Part shown: positions 48,600-59,415 of the stretch, piece after piece
How the letters are laid out: each line of letters starts with the position of its first letter
How positions within the stretch are numbered: the first letter of the stretch is position 1
DNA from: Gallaecimonas mangrovi
Lineage (GTDB): Bacteria > Pseudomonadota > Gammaproteobacteria > Enterobacterales > Gallaecimonadaceae
NCBI RefSeq assembly: GCF_003367375.1
Contig: NZ_CP031416.1
Location: 3,417,501 to 3,481,500 of the forward strand
Length of the DNA: 64,000 bases
Reading direction: 5' to 3'
Notes under the pieces: generated by a model
What the model was told of the DNA's origin: nothing
Seen by the model: the letters and a program-made list of their open reading frames with translations, nothing else
The model's database searches: none
Position numbers and translations under genes: made by a program

Positions 48600-50312
48600 T
48601 TAGTAGCTGGTGACACGGTTCACCTCAGCTAACGAGGTAACCCCTTGGCGCGCTTTTTCTAAACCGGTTTGGCGCAAGTTTTTAATGCCTTCTCGCTGCG
48701 CTTGGGCGGCAATATCAAGAGAATTCCCCCCTTCCATAATGATTTTAGCCAGCGCTTCGGTCATTGGCATGGTCTCGTAGATCCCAACCCGGCCTTTATA
48801 GCCGCCGGTGCACTCGCTGCACCCAACCGGGCGGTACAGGGTAAAACCTTCGTCAATTTGCCGGGGGGTAAAACCTTGGCGTAGTAACTCATCTTTGGGT
48901 AAGTGCTCAGGCTGCTTACAGACCGGACACAAACGCCGGCCCAGGCGCTGGGCAATAACCAGGGTAACGCTGGAGGCAATGTTGTAGGGCGGCACCCCCA
49001 TGTTCACTAATCGAGTCAGGGTTTCAGAGGCCGAGTTGGTGTGTAAGGTAGAAAGTACCAAGTGGCCGGTTTGCGCCGCTTTTATCGAAATTTCAGCGGT
49101 TTCTAGGTCGCGAATTTCCCCCACCATGATGATGTCTGGGTCTTGGCGCAAAAAAGCCCGTAGCGCCGAGGCAAAGGTCATACCGGCCTTGGTGTGAATT
49201 TGTACTTGGTTAACCCCTGGCAGGTTAATTTCAACCGGATCTTCGGCCGTTGAAATATTGCGCTCTTCGGTATTTAAAATATTAAGGCCGGTGTATAGCG
49301 ATACCGTTTTCCCGGAACCTGTAGGCCCGGTGACCAATATCATGCCTTGCGGCTTGTGTAGGGCTTCAAGATAAAGACGTTTTTGTTCGGGCTCATACCC
49401 CAGCATATCGATACCTAGCTGCGCCGAGCTGGAGTCGAGAATACGCATTACCACCTTTTCGCCCCAAAGGGTGGGTAAGGTTGATACCCGAAAATCGATG
49501 GCTTTTTTTCGCGACAGCCTAAGCTTGATACGACCATCTTGGGGAATACGCCGCTCGGCGATGTCGAGCTTGGACATCACCTTGATACGGGCCGACAACC
49601 GGTTAGCCACGGAGACTGGCGGCGCGGCAATTTCATGCAAGATGCCATCAATCCGAAACCGCACCCGGTAGGTTTTTTCATAGGGCTCAAAGTGCAGGTC
49701 CGATGCGCCTTTACGGATAGCATCCATCAGTAACTTATTGATGTAAATGACAATTGGTGCATCATCATCTTTTGACGAAGTAGCAAGTTCCGGCTCTCTG
49801 TCTTCGCTATCTTCAACCGCAAGGTCGGCCAGCTCTGAATCGTTTACATCGCCGATATCCAGGGCGCCGGTTGCCTTTTCAAGCAGTTTATCAATGCCTT
49901 TCGCCAGTTCATCGGCGTTGACCAATACTGGCTCGGTGGGTAGGCGCAAATTAAAGCGAAAATCTTCTAATGCGGCTTGGTTGGAAGGGTCAGCGGTGGC
50001 AATAAAAATGCGGTTTTGCCTTTTAAACAGCGGCAGCACCGAGTGCTTTTGAATCAACTGCTCGTTTAACAAGGTACTGGGTATGGAATCGAGGTCGAAC
50101 TTGGTTAAATCAAAAACCGGCAGGCCGTATTGCTCTGACAGAAAATGCACAAAGGCATCGGCAGTTAGTTCAGACTTTTTTAAAACATCAAACAGCGGGA
50201 TCAACCCGGAATTATTTTCCTTCAGTAATTCCTCAACCGTTGCCTGCGAAATCTTGCCCCGCCTTAACAGCAGGGCAAGCGTACCTTTGGCAACGGGTAG
50301 GAATCCTGACAT
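48600..50312 (-). CDS. pilB: PilB, type IV pilus assembly ATPase
   Basis: 570 residues. The N-terminal MshEN/N1-type domain is followed by the hexameric ATPase: Walker [11 protein letters not shown] (near 328), an Asp box, Walker [10 protein letters not shown] (near 391) and His box ([13 protein letters not shown]). A tetra-cysteine zinc motif lies further on (CPVCK near 458, [11 protein letters not shown] near 494). It powers pilus extension. The retraction ATPase PilT is not in this window. Confidence 0.95.
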   Translation of the reverse strand: MSGFLPVAKGTLALLLRRGKISQATVEELLKENNSGLIPLFDVLKKSELTADAFVHFLSEQYGLPVFDLTKFDLDSIPSTLLNEQLIQKHSVLPLFKRQNRIFIATADPSNQAALEDFRFNLRLPTEPVLVNADELAKGIDKLLEKATGALDIGDVNDSELADLAVEDSEDREPELATSSKDDDAPIVIYINKLLMDAIRKGASDLHFEPYEKTYRVRFRIDGILHEIAAPPVSVANRLSARIKVMSKLDIAERRIPQDGRIKLRLSRKKAIDFRVSTLPTLWGEKVVMRILDSSSAQLGIDMLGYEPEQKRLYLEALHKPQGMILVTGPTGSGKTVSLYTGLNILNTEERNISTAEDPVEINLPGVNQVQIHTKAGMTFASALRAFLRQDPDIIMVGEIRDLETAEISIKAAQTGHLVLSTLHTNSASETLTRLVNMGVPPYNIASSVTLVIAQRLGRRLCPVCKQPEHLPKDELLRQGFTPRQIDEGFTLYRPVGCSECTGGYKGRVGIYETMPMTEALAKIIMEGGNSLDIAAQAQREGIKNLRQTGLEKARQGVTSLAEVNRVTSY

Positions 50313-50339
50313 GTTTATATTTTAGGCACACTCAGCCAA

Positions 50340-50771
50340 TCAGCAAAGTCCATTAGTTTTGCAAGTACCAGATATAACCCATGTAACCTGGCTCGTATTC
50401 GCATCGACTACGGGACCTAAAATATAAGTACTGCTGTTACTGTCAACAGATGAAGCAATAGTTGCGGTTATACCAGCTACACCAGCATTACTTCCAGGAG
50501 TCGTCCAAGTAACACTATCAACGTAACCACTTGCTCCTACGTCAACAAGTCCGCATAAAGTAGAAGTTAACCCTGTAGCTGAGCTTAATCCATTACTCTG
50601 TGCGCAGACCTCAGCCTGAGTCTTCATGGACCCCGTGGCCGCAATAACTTCAGAGAACTTCGCTTTTTTGGTATAGGTCTGGTAAGCAGGCAGGGCAATG
50701 GCTGCCAGGATGCCGACAATCGCTACCACGATCATCAATTCAATCAAGGTAAAACCTTGCTGTTTATTCAT
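50340..50771 (-). CDS. pilA: PilA, major type IV pilin
   Basis: 143 residues from the ATG at 50771, with GGGGA upstream. The leader MNKQQG is followed by [20 protein letters not shown], the PilD cleavage site with Phe1 and Glu5 of the mature pilin. The globular part is Ser/Thr/Val-rich with four cysteines, the last pair in a short loop ending the protein (CKTNGLC). It has lower G+C than its neighbours, as usual for variable pilins. Gene order pilA-pilB-pilC-pilD is classical. Confidence 0.95.
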   Translation of the reverse strand: MNKQQGFTLIELMIVVAIVGILAAIALPAYQTYTKKAKFSEVIAATGSMKTQAEVCAQSNGLSSATGLTSTLCGLVDVGASGYVDSVTWTTPGSNAGVAGITATIASSVDSNSSTYILGPVVDANTSQVTWVISGTCKTNGLC

Positions 50772-50881
50772 TGTGAATCCCCTCTTAACACATCTTTTGT
50801 TTGGCCAGCCCCGCAAGCTGGGCTGAATCAAGTATTAACGCGGCTTTGGTAAAACGCCAAGGTCAATGTCAAATATAGGTT

Positions 50882-50903
50882 AACCAAAAGTTAAAACCAA
50901 AAG
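50882..50903. repeat. direct repeat upstream of pilA
   Basis: AACCAAAAG occurs at 50882-50890 and 50895-50903, 13 bases apart, about 115 bases before the pilA ATG. It may be a tandem regulator site. No sigma-54 promoter of the correct spacing is visible here. Confidence 0.4.
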
Positions 50904-50944
50904 CGTTAGCGCGATTTTTGCCTGCCTTAAAGTTGCGCAACCAG

Positions 50945-50966
50945 GGCATTAGCGAAAGCTAATGCC
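50945..50966. other. perfect hairpin with GAAA loop between pilA and nadC
   Basis: GGCATTAGC-GAAA-GCTAATGCC is a 9-bp stem closed by a GNRA tetraloop (plus-strand reading). No T-run follows on either strand. It sits in the 329-base pilA/nadC divergent region. A second stem, GGCGCT-GCT-AGCGCC, lies at 51019-51033. Confidence 0.5.
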
Positions 50967-51043
50967 GCAAAAATGCTAAAAAAATGTTTCTTAAAATTTT
51001 ATCAGCGTTGCTTGCTCAGGCGCTGCTAGCGCCGTCTTTGTAG

Positions 51044-51952
<909 letters not shown>

Positions 51953-51967
51953 ACCGTTGCTGGGTAT

Positions 51968-51998
51968 AAAAAAACGCGGCCAAGGCCGCGTTTTTTTA
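51968..51998. terminator. bidirectional terminator between nadC and the Usp gene
   Basis: AAAAAACGCGGCC-AA-GGCCGCGTTTTTTT. The plus-strand T-run overlaps the stop codon of the minus-strand Usp gene, so its use by that gene implies termination directly at the stop. Confidence 0.88.
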
Positions 51999-52847
51999 TC
52001 GCATTAACAGCACTGGCACTGGGGTGCTTTGCAACAAAGTGGTGGTGGTTGACCCAAGTAGAAATTGGCGAATACGCGAATGTCCGTAGGCACCCATCAC
52101 CAGCAAGTCGATATTGTGTTGCTGCTGGTACTGGCACAGCACTTTATCAACTTCACCCGCCATTATCTGGCTATGGCAATCATGCTGTTGCGCTTCCAGC
52201 TGCGCCTTGGCCCAGGCAAGTTCACTGCGATGACTCTCGGTTTCTTCACCCACCATCACTAAGTGGCAAGGCAAGCCTTTAAAAATTGGGCTTTTCGCCA
52301 CTACATCAACGATTTTACGGGTGGTGGCTGAGCCGTCGAAGGCAATCATCACCGATTGCGGCGCTTTAAAAGCCTCAGACACCAGCAATACCGGCTGGTT
52401 TAAGGCGCGAATAATGCCTTCAACATGCACGCCAAGCACCGCACTACTGAGGTCGGACGCACCTTTCTTACCTAACACCCAAACCCGGGTATCAGACTCT
52501 AATTCTTTAAAGCTCTGCACCACATCGCCGTGACGTTGACGGCATTGCGGCTTATCAAGGCCTTTAGTGACCAACTTGTCAGCGAGGGCATCCAGCATTA
52601 AACGGCCCTGCTCCATTGCCAGCTTGCTACGCTGTTCGTCTAACTTGGCCATTTCAGCAATCAGCGCTTCCTGGGCACCTAATCCTAAGGCGCCGCTAAA
52701 ATCACCGCCATGTAGGCCGTGCTGAACGTCAAGAATATGCAGTAAGGTCAGTGGTGCCGACAACCGGCCCGACAACCAAGCGCCATACTCTGCCACTAAA
52801 TCGGCTGTTTGTGGCCCGTCAATGCAGGCAACAACTTCGCTACTCAT
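51996..52847 (-). CDS. tandem universal stress protein
   Basis: 283 residues with two Usp domains (about 1-145 and 155-283). The second keeps the ATP-binding pattern G2XG9XG(S/T) in GAYGHSRIRQFLLGS near 258; the first is degenerate. This is the UspE-like layout. It begins 11 bases after the SulP gene, so the pair is one operon. Usp proteins fused or linked to SulP/ClC-type transporters are known and may regulate them (inference). Confidence 0.9.
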   Translation of the reverse strand: MSSEVVACIDGPQTADLVAEYGAWLSGRLSAPLTLLHILDVQHGLHGGDFSGALGLGAQEALIAEMAKLDEQRSKLAMEQGRLMLDALADKLVTKGLDKPQCRQRHGDVVQSFKELESDTRVWVLGKKGASDLSSAVLGVHVEGIIRALNQPVLLVSEAFKAPQSVMIAFDGSATTRKIVDVVAKSPIFKGLPCHLVMVGEETESHRSELAWAKAQLEAQQHDCHSQIMAGEVDKVLCQYQQQHNIDLLVMGAYGHSRIRQFLLGSTTTTLLQSTPVPVLLMR

Positions 52848-52858
52848 CGGCTTCTTCC

Positions 52859-54325
52859 TTAATGTCCCATCAGCTTTTCAACATCCTGCTCCTTATCGTG
52901 TACCGCGAAGCGGTCCACCAAGGTAGCGCTGGCTTCGTTAAGCCCTATGACTTCAACCTCAGCCCCTTCGCGGCGCAATTTCAGCACCACTTTATCCAAG
53001 GCGCTTACCGCGGTTTGGTCCCAAAAGTGGGCACGACTGACATCTATACGGACTTTAGCAACCGCTTCTTTGAAATCAAAACGCTTCACAAAGTTGTTGG
53101 CAGAGGCAAAGAACACCTGGCCCACCACCTTGTATTCGGTAACGCCGTCTTTAACTTCCGTACCAACATAAAGCACCCGGGCGACTTTACTGGCAAAGAA
53201 CAGGGACGACAGCAATACACCAACAATCACGCCGATGGACAGGTTGTGTGTAGCCACTACGGTAACCACGGTGACTATCATCACGATGTTCGTGGTCAGC
53301 GGCGTTTTGGGCAGATCGCGAATAGAACTCCAGCTGAAGGTACCGATAGAAACCATGATCATCACCGACACCAAGGCTGCCATCGGGATCTGCGCCACCC
53401 ATTTATTTAAAAACACCACCAAGATCAGTAAAAACACACCTGCCGTCAGTGTCGAGAGGCGGTTACGGCCACCGGATTTGACGTTAATTACCGACTGGCC
53501 AATCATGCCGCAACCTGCCATGCCACCCAAAAAGCCGGTAACGATATTGGCAATGCCTTGGCCACGGCATTCCATGTTTTTATCGCTGTCGGTATCGGTG
53601 AATTCATCACAGATGGTGGCGGTCATCATCGATTCCATTAAGCCAACCAGGGAAAGGCCCAAGGCATAAGGCGCGATAATGCTGAAGGTTTCAAAGTTAA
53701 AAGGTACGTCAGGCAGTAAAAAGGTTGGCAAGCTGTTGGGCAGCGCGCCCATGTCACCAACGGTATGGATATTAAGCCCTAAGTACATTGAAAGCGCAGT
53801 CATCACCAAAATGCACACTAAAGGTGATGGAATGGCTTTGGTGACATAAGGAAACAGGTAAATAATGCCGAGGCCGCCAGCAGTCATGGCATAAACCTGC
53901 CAGCTGACATGGGTAAGCTCTGGTAGCTGCGCCATAAAAATCAAAATGGCCAGGGCATTCACAAAGCCGGTTACCACCGCCTTTGAGACAAATCGCATCA
54001 GCTCACCGAGGCGTAACACACCAAAAATAAACTGGAACACACCGGTTAAAATGGTGGTGGCCAAGAGATATTGCAGGCCGTGGTCTTTGATGAGATCTGT
54101 CATCAGTAGCGCCATGGCGCCCGTAGCCGCGGAAATCATCGCCGGACGCCCACCAACAAAAGCAATAATGGTGGCAATACAGAAGGACGCGTAAAGGCCG
54201 ACTTTCGGGTCGACACCGGCAATAATAGAAAAGGCAATGGCTTCTGGGATCAGCGCCATCGCGACCACGGAGCCGGAAAGAATGTCTTTAACGGGTTGAG
54301 AAAACCACTGCTGGCGCCAGCTCAT
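52859..54325 (-). CDS. SulP family anion transporter with STAS domain
   Basis: 488 residues from the ATG at 54325, preferred because AGGA lies 8 bases upstream; an ATG at 54334 abuts that AGG. About 12 membrane helices ([20 protein letters not shown] near 15, then [20 protein letters not shown] near 235) and a C-terminal STAS domain ([20 protein letters not shown] near 400). The family moves sulfate, bicarbonate or dicarboxylates. Substrate cannot be set from sequence alone; no sulfur genes are adjacent. Confidence 0.92.
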   Translation of the reverse strand: MSWRQQWFSQPVKDILSGSVVAMALIPEAIAFSIIAGVDPKVGLYASFCIATIIAFVGGRPAMISAATGAMALLMTDLIKDHGLQYLLATTILTGVFQFIFGVLRLGELMRFVSKAVVTGFVNALAILIFMAQLPELTHVSWQVYAMTAGGLGIIYLFPYVTKAIPSPLVCILVMTALSMYLGLNIHTVGDMGALPNSLPTFLLPDVPFNFETFSIIAPYALGLSLVGLMESMMTATICDEFTDTDSDKNMECRGQGIANIVTGFLGGMAGCGMIGQSVINVKSGGRNRLSTLTAGVFLLILVVFLNKWVAQIPMAALVSVMIMVSIGTFSWSSIRDLPKTPLTTNIVMIVTVVTVVATHNLSIGVIVGVLLSSLFFASKVARVLYVGTEVKDGVTEYKVVGQVFFASANNFVKRFDFKEAVAKVRIDVSRAHFWDQTAVSALDKVVLKLRREGAEVEVIGLNEASATLVDRFAVHDKEQDVEKLMGH

Positions 54326-54375
54326 GGGAAGCATCCTGTAACAACAAACAAAGCCGACTATTGTACAGAGATTGC

Positions 54376-54912
54376 TTAATCGTGCCCAGACCGGCGCAGC
54401 ATGCCTCTTTGAAGCTTGTCACCTTTTAGGCGATGCACAATGCTCATGGCGACATGTCCTGCCACCGTTAGCACCAGTGCCCAGGCAAAAAACCGGTGCA
54501 AATGCTCCAAGCGGTGGTGAATAGCGCCGCCAAAGCCCGGTAGCGAAAAGCCCCACCACAGTGGAGTAGCACTGGGCCGCGTCAGCACAACACCCAAACC
54601 GGCTAACAACACCGCCGCCATCAACAAATACAGCAGTAAATGGCCCCAATGGGCGAGTTTGGCATTTAGGGGAGATAAGCCTTGTTTGGGCAAGGGATTA
54701 ACGCATCGCCAAACACCGCGCCCAACCAACAGCAATAACGTGAGAACACCCAGGCTGATATGGCCATTTTTTAGCAAAGCGCGCAGCCCGCTGCCTTTTT
54801 CCGGTAGGCCCATTGATAGACCAACGGCAAATAGCGCCAATATTAATAATGCCATCAGCCAATGGAACAGATGGGCAAGCAAGCCGTAACGCCAAGAAGT
54901 ATTTTTCAGCAC
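54376..54912 (-). CDS. cytochrome b561
   Basis: 178 residues from a GTG at 54912 preceded by GGAGG. Four membrane helices with histidines for two b-type hemes ([14 protein letters not shown] near 13, [19 protein letters not shown] near 50, [20 protein letters not shown] near 132). The family (YodB/CybB) passes electrons between quinol and periplasmic or membrane acceptors, including superoxide. It is a single gene between the SulP operon and trxC. Confidence 0.9.
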   Translation of the reverse strand: MLKNTSWRYGLLAHLFHWLMALLILALFAVGLSMGLPEKGSGLRALLKNGHISLGVLTLLLLVGRGVWRCVNPLPKQGLSPLNAKLAHWGHLLLYLLMAAVLLAGLGVVLTRPSATPLWWGFSLPGFGGAIHHRLEHLHRFFAWALVLTVAGHVAMSIVHRLKGDKLQRGMLRRSGHD

Positions 54913-54962
54913 AAAGCCTCCATGTCTTTGTGCCAGTGTGAAGGCCTTTTATTAAAACAGGC

Positions 54963-55388
54963 TTAGTGTTGCAGCTGCGCCGCCAACCATTGGCGAAGCT
55001 GGCCCTGATTAAGGGCGCCGCTCACTCGGGCAAGCTCTTGGCCTTTATCGAACAAAATCAAAGTGGGGATTGAGCGTATTGCAAAGCTGCCGCTGGCAGC
55101 CGGTGCCTGCATGGTATCAACCTTGGCAAAACTGACTTTGCCTTGCCATTGCTGCGCTTCCTTGGCGAAAACAGGCGCCATCATTTTGCATGGCCCGCAC
55201 CAGTCTGCCCAAAAATCCACGATTAGTGGCAAGCCGTGCCGACTCACAGTTTGGCGCAGATTGCCGTCATCAAGGCTGAGTAAACCGTCCAAAAGGCTAC
55301 CTTTACAGGCGCCACATTTGGGACTGTCACCAAGTCTTTGCTCGCTAATACGATTTATACGCCCACAATGCGGGCAAACCAATTCCAC
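54963..55388 (-). CDS. trxC: TrxC, thioredoxin 2
   Basis: 141 residues from a GTG at 55388, with a strong GGAGGTAA site. The N-terminal zinc ribbon has Cys5, Cys8, Cys25 and Cys28, which separates thioredoxin 2 from TrxA. The active site is WCGPC (Cys64, Cys67), followed by a standard thioredoxin fold with the cis-Pro in SIPTLILF. It reduces protein disulfides under oxidative stress. It lies 18 bases after mutT and is probably co-transcribed. Confidence 0.94.
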   Translation of the reverse strand: MELVCPHCGRINRISEQRLGDSPKCGACKGSLLDGLLSLDDGNLRQTVSRHGLPLIVDFWADWCGPCKMMAPVFAKEAQQWQGKVSFAKVDTMQAPAASGSFAIRSIPTLILFDKGQELARVSGALNQGQLRQWLAAQLQH

Positions 55389-55406
55389 CGGTTACCTCCA
55401 AAACTG

Positions 55407-55802
55407 TTATTGAAGTGCTTTAACAGTGGCAACGATGGGGGCGTTAGCTTCAGGAAAGGTCAGCGTATCAATGTCTTTTATCGCCACCCATTTGCCTTCT
55501 TGGCCTTCAAGCCCTTTGGGCTGCCCTACAAAGCCGCGAACCAGCCAAACATCAAGCTTGACCGCTTTATCGCCGTAGTCGTGTTCCACCACTAATAGCG
55601 GCTCGGCCAAGGTGACGTTAATACCGATTTCTTCTTTGAGTTCTCTATCCAGTGCCAGCAGCAGGGTTTCACCCTCTTCAACTTTACCGCCGGGAAATTC
55701 CCACTTACCACCCTGATGCTGATGGCTAAGGCGTTTGGTCACGAAAATTTCACCGCGGCCATTTTCAATTACCCCAACCGCCACGTGTATCAGCTTTTTC
55801 AT
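55407..55802 (-). CDS. mutT: MutT, 8-oxo-dGTP diphosphatase
   Basis: 131 residues. The Nudix box GX5EX7REUXEEXGU is complete in GKVEEGETLLLALDRELKEE followed by IGI, near residue 38. It removes 8-oxo-dGTP and thereby A:T to C:G mutations. It follows secA as in E. coli; a terminator-like hairpin lies between them. Confidence 0.93.
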   Translation of the reverse strand: MKKLIHVAVGVIENGRGEIFVTKRLSHQHQGGKWEFPGGKVEEGETLLLALDRELKEEIGINVTLAEPLLVVEHDYGDKAVKLDVWLVRGFVGQPKGLEGQEGKWVAIKDIDTLTFPEANAPIVATVKALQ

Positions 55803-55822
55803 TTACTTGGTCCTTAAAACCA

Positions 55823-55844
55823 AAGTGGCCCTTTCGGGCCACTT
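55823..55844 (-). terminator. intrinsic terminator after secA
   Basis: On the minus strand AAGTGGCCC-GAAA-GGGCCACTT is followed by TGGTTTT. It lies 24 bases past the secA stop. The T-run is imperfect, so read-through into mutT is possible. Confidence 0.65.
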
Positions 55845-55868
55845 GATTAATGCATTAACAACGGATAC

Positions 55869-58589
55869 TTAAGCCAGCTTACCGTGGCACTGCTTGTATT
55901 TCTTACCCGAGCCACAGGGGCATGGGTCGTTACGGCCAACTTTTGGGCCGTCTCGCATTACCGTTGCCGGTGTAGCATCCTCAGGTTCGGCGGCTTCAGG
56001 CTCACCCATTACACCAGTGGCTTCATGCTGGTATTGATGCGGCACTTGCTCAGCGCGGCGGCGCTGCTCTTCAACCGCTTCCACGTCTTCCTGGGCCTGA
56101 ATTTGTACCTTACACAATACGCTAACGACGTCATGTTTAAGGGCTTCAAGCATTTGCGTGAATAGCTCGAAAGCCTCGCGCTTGTATTCTTGCTTGGGAT
56201 TTTTCTGCGCATAACCACGCAGATGAATGCCTTGGCGCAGGTGGTCCATGGCGGCCAGGTGTTCTTTCCACAAGCCGTCCAGGGTTTGCAGCATCACCGC
56301 TTTTTCAAAGTGGCGCAGCACTTCTGGGCCCACCGCCTCTTCTTTGGCAGCATAGCTGGCCTCTACCGCATCGTGAATGCGCTGAGTCAGGCCTTCTTCG
56401 TCCAGTTTGTGGTCTTCATCAAGCCACTGCTGCAACGGCAGCTCCACTTGGAAGTCGCCACGCAGGCGTTCGGTTAAACCCGGAATATCCCACATTTCTT
56501 CCAGCGACTGCGGCGGAATGTAGCTGGCAATAGTCTGGTCAACCACGTCGGTGCGAATGGCATCGATAGTGTCTTTAATCGAGGCACTGTCCATGATCTC
56601 GTTACGTTGTTCGTAGATCACGCGGCGTTGGTCGTTGGCCACGTCATCGTATTCCAGCAGCTGCTTACGAATATCAAAGTTACGGCCTTCCACCTTACGC
56701 TGGGCATTTTCGATGGCACGGTTAACCCAAGGGTGCTCGATGGCTTCGCCATGCTGCATACCCAGGCGCTTCATCATATTGGTGACGCGGTCTGAGGCGA
56801 AAATACGCATCAGGGCATCTTCCATCGACAGGTAGAAACGGCTGGAACCCGGGTCACCTTGACGACCAGAACGGCCACGCAGCTGGTTATCAATACGGCG
56901 AGACTCGTGACGTTCGGTACCAATAATGTGCAAACCGCCAGCATCCAGAACCGCTTGGTGGCTTTCTTTCCACTTGGCTTTAATGGCGTCAATTTGCTCT
57001 TCGGTCGGCTCTTCGAGCTTGTCGACTTCCGACTGCCAGTTACCACCCAGGATAATGTCGGTACCACGGCCAGCCATGTTGGTGGCAATGGTTACCGCAC
57101 CTGGCTGACCGGCTTGAGCCACAATATCGGCTTCCATGGCGTGATACTTGGCGTTCAGTACCTGGTGGGTAATACCTTCTTTTTTCAAGAGCCTCGACAG
57201 TAATTCAGAGGACTCGATGGAAATGGTACCCACCAAGGTCGGACGGCCCTTGTCAGCCTGAATTTTGATGTCGTTGATAATGGCTTCGTATTTTTCTTCT
57301 GCCGACAGATAAACCTGATCAGGCATATCGGCACGTACCATTGGCCTGTTGGTAGGAATAACCACGGTTTCCAAGCTGTAGATGTGGTTAAACTCAAAGG
57401 CTTCGGTGTCGGCAGTACCGGTCATCCCGGCTAATTTGTCGTAAAGACGGAAGTAATTTTGGAAGGTGATGGAGGCCAGGGTTTGGTTTTCATTTTGAAT
57501 ATCCACCCCTTCTTTGGCTTCCATGGCCTGGTGCAAACCTTCTGACCAGCGGCGGCCCGGCATGGTACGGCCGGTATGCTCGTCGACGATAACAATTTCA
57601 CCGTCAGCAACGATGTAATCGACGTCTTTTTGGAACAGGTGATGGGCACGCAAGGCCGCATTCACGTGGTGCAGCAGGCTGATAGAGCTGGCGCTGAACA
57701 GGCTGTCTTCTTGGTCCAGCAAGCCTTTTTCTTTAAGGATATCTTCGATATGCACCTGACCACGCTCGGTCAGATAAAGCTGTTTGGCTTTTTCATCGAT
57801 AGTGAAGTCACCGTCACCAAATTCGCCGTCTTTGTCTTCCTCGGCTTGACGCTTGAGGTTTGGCACTATGGCGTTGATTTGACGATAAAGCTCGGAAGAA
57901 TCTTCCGCCGGGCCAGAGATAATAAGCGGGGTACGGGCTTCATCAATCAGAATGGAGTCAACTTCATCCACTACCGCGTAGGCCAGTTTGCGCTGTACCC
58001 GTTCTTCGGGGCTAAAGGCCATATTATCGCGCAGATAATCAAAGCCGAATTCGTTGTTGGTACCGTAGAGAATATCGGCTTCATAGGCCGTTTTCTTCTC
58101 CATAGCACCCATCCCAGGCACGTTTACACCAACGCTCAAGCCCAGAAACTCAAACAGCGGCGCATTGGTAGCGGCGTCACGCTTGGCCAAGTAATCGTTG
58201 ACGGTAACCACGTGCACAGGGCCGGCCAAACCGTTTAGATATGCAGGCAAAGTCGCGGTTAGCGTTTTACCTTCACCGGTACGCATCTCGGCAATTTTGC
58301 CGCTGTGCAGCACCATGCCGCCAATCATCTGTACGTCAAAATGACGCATACCAAATACACGTTTGGAGGCTTCGCGAACAACCGCAAATGCTTCAGGCAT
58401 TAAATCGTCAACGGATTCGCCCTTTTCCAAACGGCCACGAAATTCTTCGGTTTTAGCGCCAAGTGCGGCGTCATCCAGTGCCTCAAGCTGAGGCTCAAGC
58501 GCATTGATCTGAGCCACAACCTTGCTGAGGCGTTTGATAGTGCGATCGTTGCGACTACCGATAATCTTGGTGAGCAGTTGTGTAAACAT
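55869..58589 (-). CDS. secA: SecA, preprotein translocase ATPase
   Basis: 906 residues. Walker [20 protein letters not shown] near 102, DEAD-like [19 protein letters not shown] near 209, the preprotein cross-linking domain, the second nucleotide-binding domain ([16 protein letters not shown] near 505), and a C-terminal zinc tail [14 protein letters not shown]. It drives Sec-dependent export through SecYEG. No secM leader gene is visible upstream; that place is taken by the divergent dciA. Confidence 0.97.
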   Translation of the reverse strand: MFTQLLTKIIGSRNDRTIKRLSKVVAQINALEPQLEALDDAALGAKTEEFRGRLEKGESVDDLMPEAFAVVREASKRVFGMRHFDVQMIGGMVLHSGKIAEMRTGEGKTLTATLPAYLNGLAGPVHVVTVNDYLAKRDAATNAPLFEFLGLSVGVNVPGMGAMEKKTAYEADILYGTNNEFGFDYLRDNMAFSPEERVQRKLAYAVVDEVDSILIDEARTPLIISGPAEDSSELYRQINAIVPNLKRQAEEDKDGEFGDGDFTIDEKAKQLYLTERGQVHIEDILKEKGLLDQEDSLFSASSISLLHHVNAALRAHHLFQKDVDYIVADGEIVIVDEHTGRTMPGRRWSEGLHQAMEAKEGVDIQNENQTLASITFQNYFRLYDKLAGMTGTADTEAFEFNHIYSLETVVIPTNRPMVRADMPDQVYLSAEEKYEAIINDIKIQADKGRPTLVGTISIESSELLSRLLKKEGITHQVLNAKYHAMEADIVAQAGQPGAVTIATNMAGRGTDIILGGNWQSEVDKLEEPTEEQIDAIKAKWKESHQAVLDAGGLHIIGTERHESRRIDNQLRGRSGRQGDPGSSRFYLSMEDALMRIFASDRVTNMMKRLGMQHGEAIEHPWVNRAIENAQRKVEGRNFDIRKQLLEYDDVANDQRRVIYEQRNEIMDSASIKDTIDAIRTDVVDQTIASYIPPQSLEEMWDIPGLTERLRGDFQVELPLQQWLDEDHKLDEEGLTQRIHDAVEASYAAKEEAVGPEVLRHFEKAVMLQTLDGLWKEHLAAMDHLRQGIHLRGYAQKNPKQEYKREAFELFTQMLEALKHDVVSVLCKVQIQAQEDVEAVEEQRRRAEQVPHQYQHEATGVMGEPEAAEPEDATPATVMRDGPKVGRNDPCPCGSGKKYKQCHGKLA

Positions 58590-58796
58590 AATCCTGTCTT
58601 TTCTTGTACGTGGCCCGGTTAGGGTGCCGGCTATTATTCCTCAAAGCCCGTCTGTGCGGTAGACAAAATGCAAAGGGCAAAATGGCACAAATACCTCAAA
58701 ACCTTAAAGGCAGCCGCTTACATCAGTCCGGGCCAAGATTGCCGCTTATTCGCGGCAAAGGTCCAATGCTCGGTTTTCGCTGAGCAATACTACACC

Positions 58797-58827
58797 CACC
58801 ATATGGCTGTATCACTTCCATATGGTG
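58797..58827. repeat. inverted repeat in the secA/dciA region
   Basis: CACCATATGG (58797-58806) and CCATATGGTG (58818-58827) form perfect 10-bp arms around an 11-base spacer. Each arm contains the palindrome CCATATGG, so it could be two copies of a dimeric-protein site or an RNA stem in the secA leader. Confidence 0.5.
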
Positions 58828-58879
58828 ACGCTTGGGAACACTTTCAAGTGTGCATCAGGCCGGTACCCAGACTCAGCCA

Positions 58880-58908
58880 TTGCCGTGTCTGCAATTGGCA
58901 CCGATAAT
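58880..58908 (+). promoter_or_regulatory. candidate dciA promoter
   Basis: TTGCCG, 17 bases, GATAAT: matches the sigma-70 hexamers at 4 and 5 of 6 positions, about 30 bases before the dciA ATG. Confidence 0.55.
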
Positions 58909-58938
58909 GAAGGCTAACATCCAGCGAAAGCCCATATT

Positions 58939-59400
58939 ATGTCAGACCACCCCAGTTCCCTTGAGAACCTGTTGAACCAAAGCCTGTCAGGCCTGGCTGA
59001 GCTGTCTCGCAAAGCGTCTAAATTAGGCGCCTTGCAGCAACATTACCAGCAGCAAGTTCAAGGGCCGCTGGCAGCGCACAGCCGAGTGGCGAACCTACGC
59101 GGTGGCGTGTTGGTGATCGATGTCGCAAGTGGTGCTTGGCTGAGCCAATTGCGTTTGCAAAGGTCCAATATCCTGAGCCAAATGCGACAAATTGCCCCAA
59201 GCCTAACCAGCCTTGATCTACGGATCAACCCAAGCATGGTTAAAGCTGCCCGTAATCCTATCGAACAAAAGCCTAACCAGCGAGAGATCAGTGCCAATAC
59301 CGCCGCGCAATTGCGTGAACTGGCCGACAGTACCGATGGAAAGCTGAGCGAGAGCCTGAAAAAACTAGCGGCGCTCAGTGAGCGCCGCCAGAACAAGTAG
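58939..59400 (+). CDS. dciA: DciA-like DUF721 protein (replicative helicase loader)
   Basis: 153 residues. The DUF721 domain (about 8-100) has the conserved LSRKASKLGALQQHYQQQ start and RGGVLVIDVASGAWLSQLRL, with SQLRLQR before ILSQM. The C-terminal part is basic and probably disordered. DciA is the ancestral loader of DnaB helicase, replaced by DnaC in enterobacteria, so its presence argues for a lineage outside them. The lpxC terminator lies inside its last codons. Confidence 0.85.
   Translation: MSDHPSSLENLLNQSLSGLAELSRKASKLGALQQHYQQQVQGPLAAHSRVANLRGGVLVIDVASGAWLSQLRLQRSNILSQMRQIAPSLTSLDLRINPSMVKAARNPIEQKPNQREISANTAAQLRELADSTDGKLSESLKKLAALSERRQNK
59359..59388 (-). terminator. lpxC terminator embedded in the dciA 3' end
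   Basis: On the minus strand GCGGCGCTC-ACT-GAGCGCCGC is followed by TAGTTTTTTCAGG, a strong intrinsic terminator 27 bases past the lpxC stop. On the plus strand it encodes Leu-Ala-Ala-Leu-Ser-Glu-Arg-Arg of dciA. Confidence 0.8.
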
Positions 59401-59415
59401 AGACTGAACTATCTA

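Larger units (their letters stand above)
58590..58938. other. 349-base secA/dciA divergent region
   Basis: No gene is convincing here: a 79-codon plus-strand frame (58668-58907) has no ribosome-binding site or homology that I recognise. No frame carries a SecM-like arrest motif (FXXXXWIXXXXGIRAGP). The region holds a dciA promoter (58880-58908) and a 10-bp inverted repeat (58797-58827). Confidence 0.6.

Noticed and set aside
50820-50880. Possible sigma-54 promoter for pilA
   Set aside because: TGGC-like elements occur on the minus strand, but the GG to GC distance is 12 or 8 bases, not 10.
57576-58238. 220-codon frame opposite secA
   Set aside because: Antisense shadow of secA; no ribosome-binding site or domain.
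58668-58907. 79-codon plus-strand frame between secA and dciA
   Set aside because: It contains the inverted repeat and the dciA promoter and has no coding character. I also looked for a SecM-like leader here and found none.
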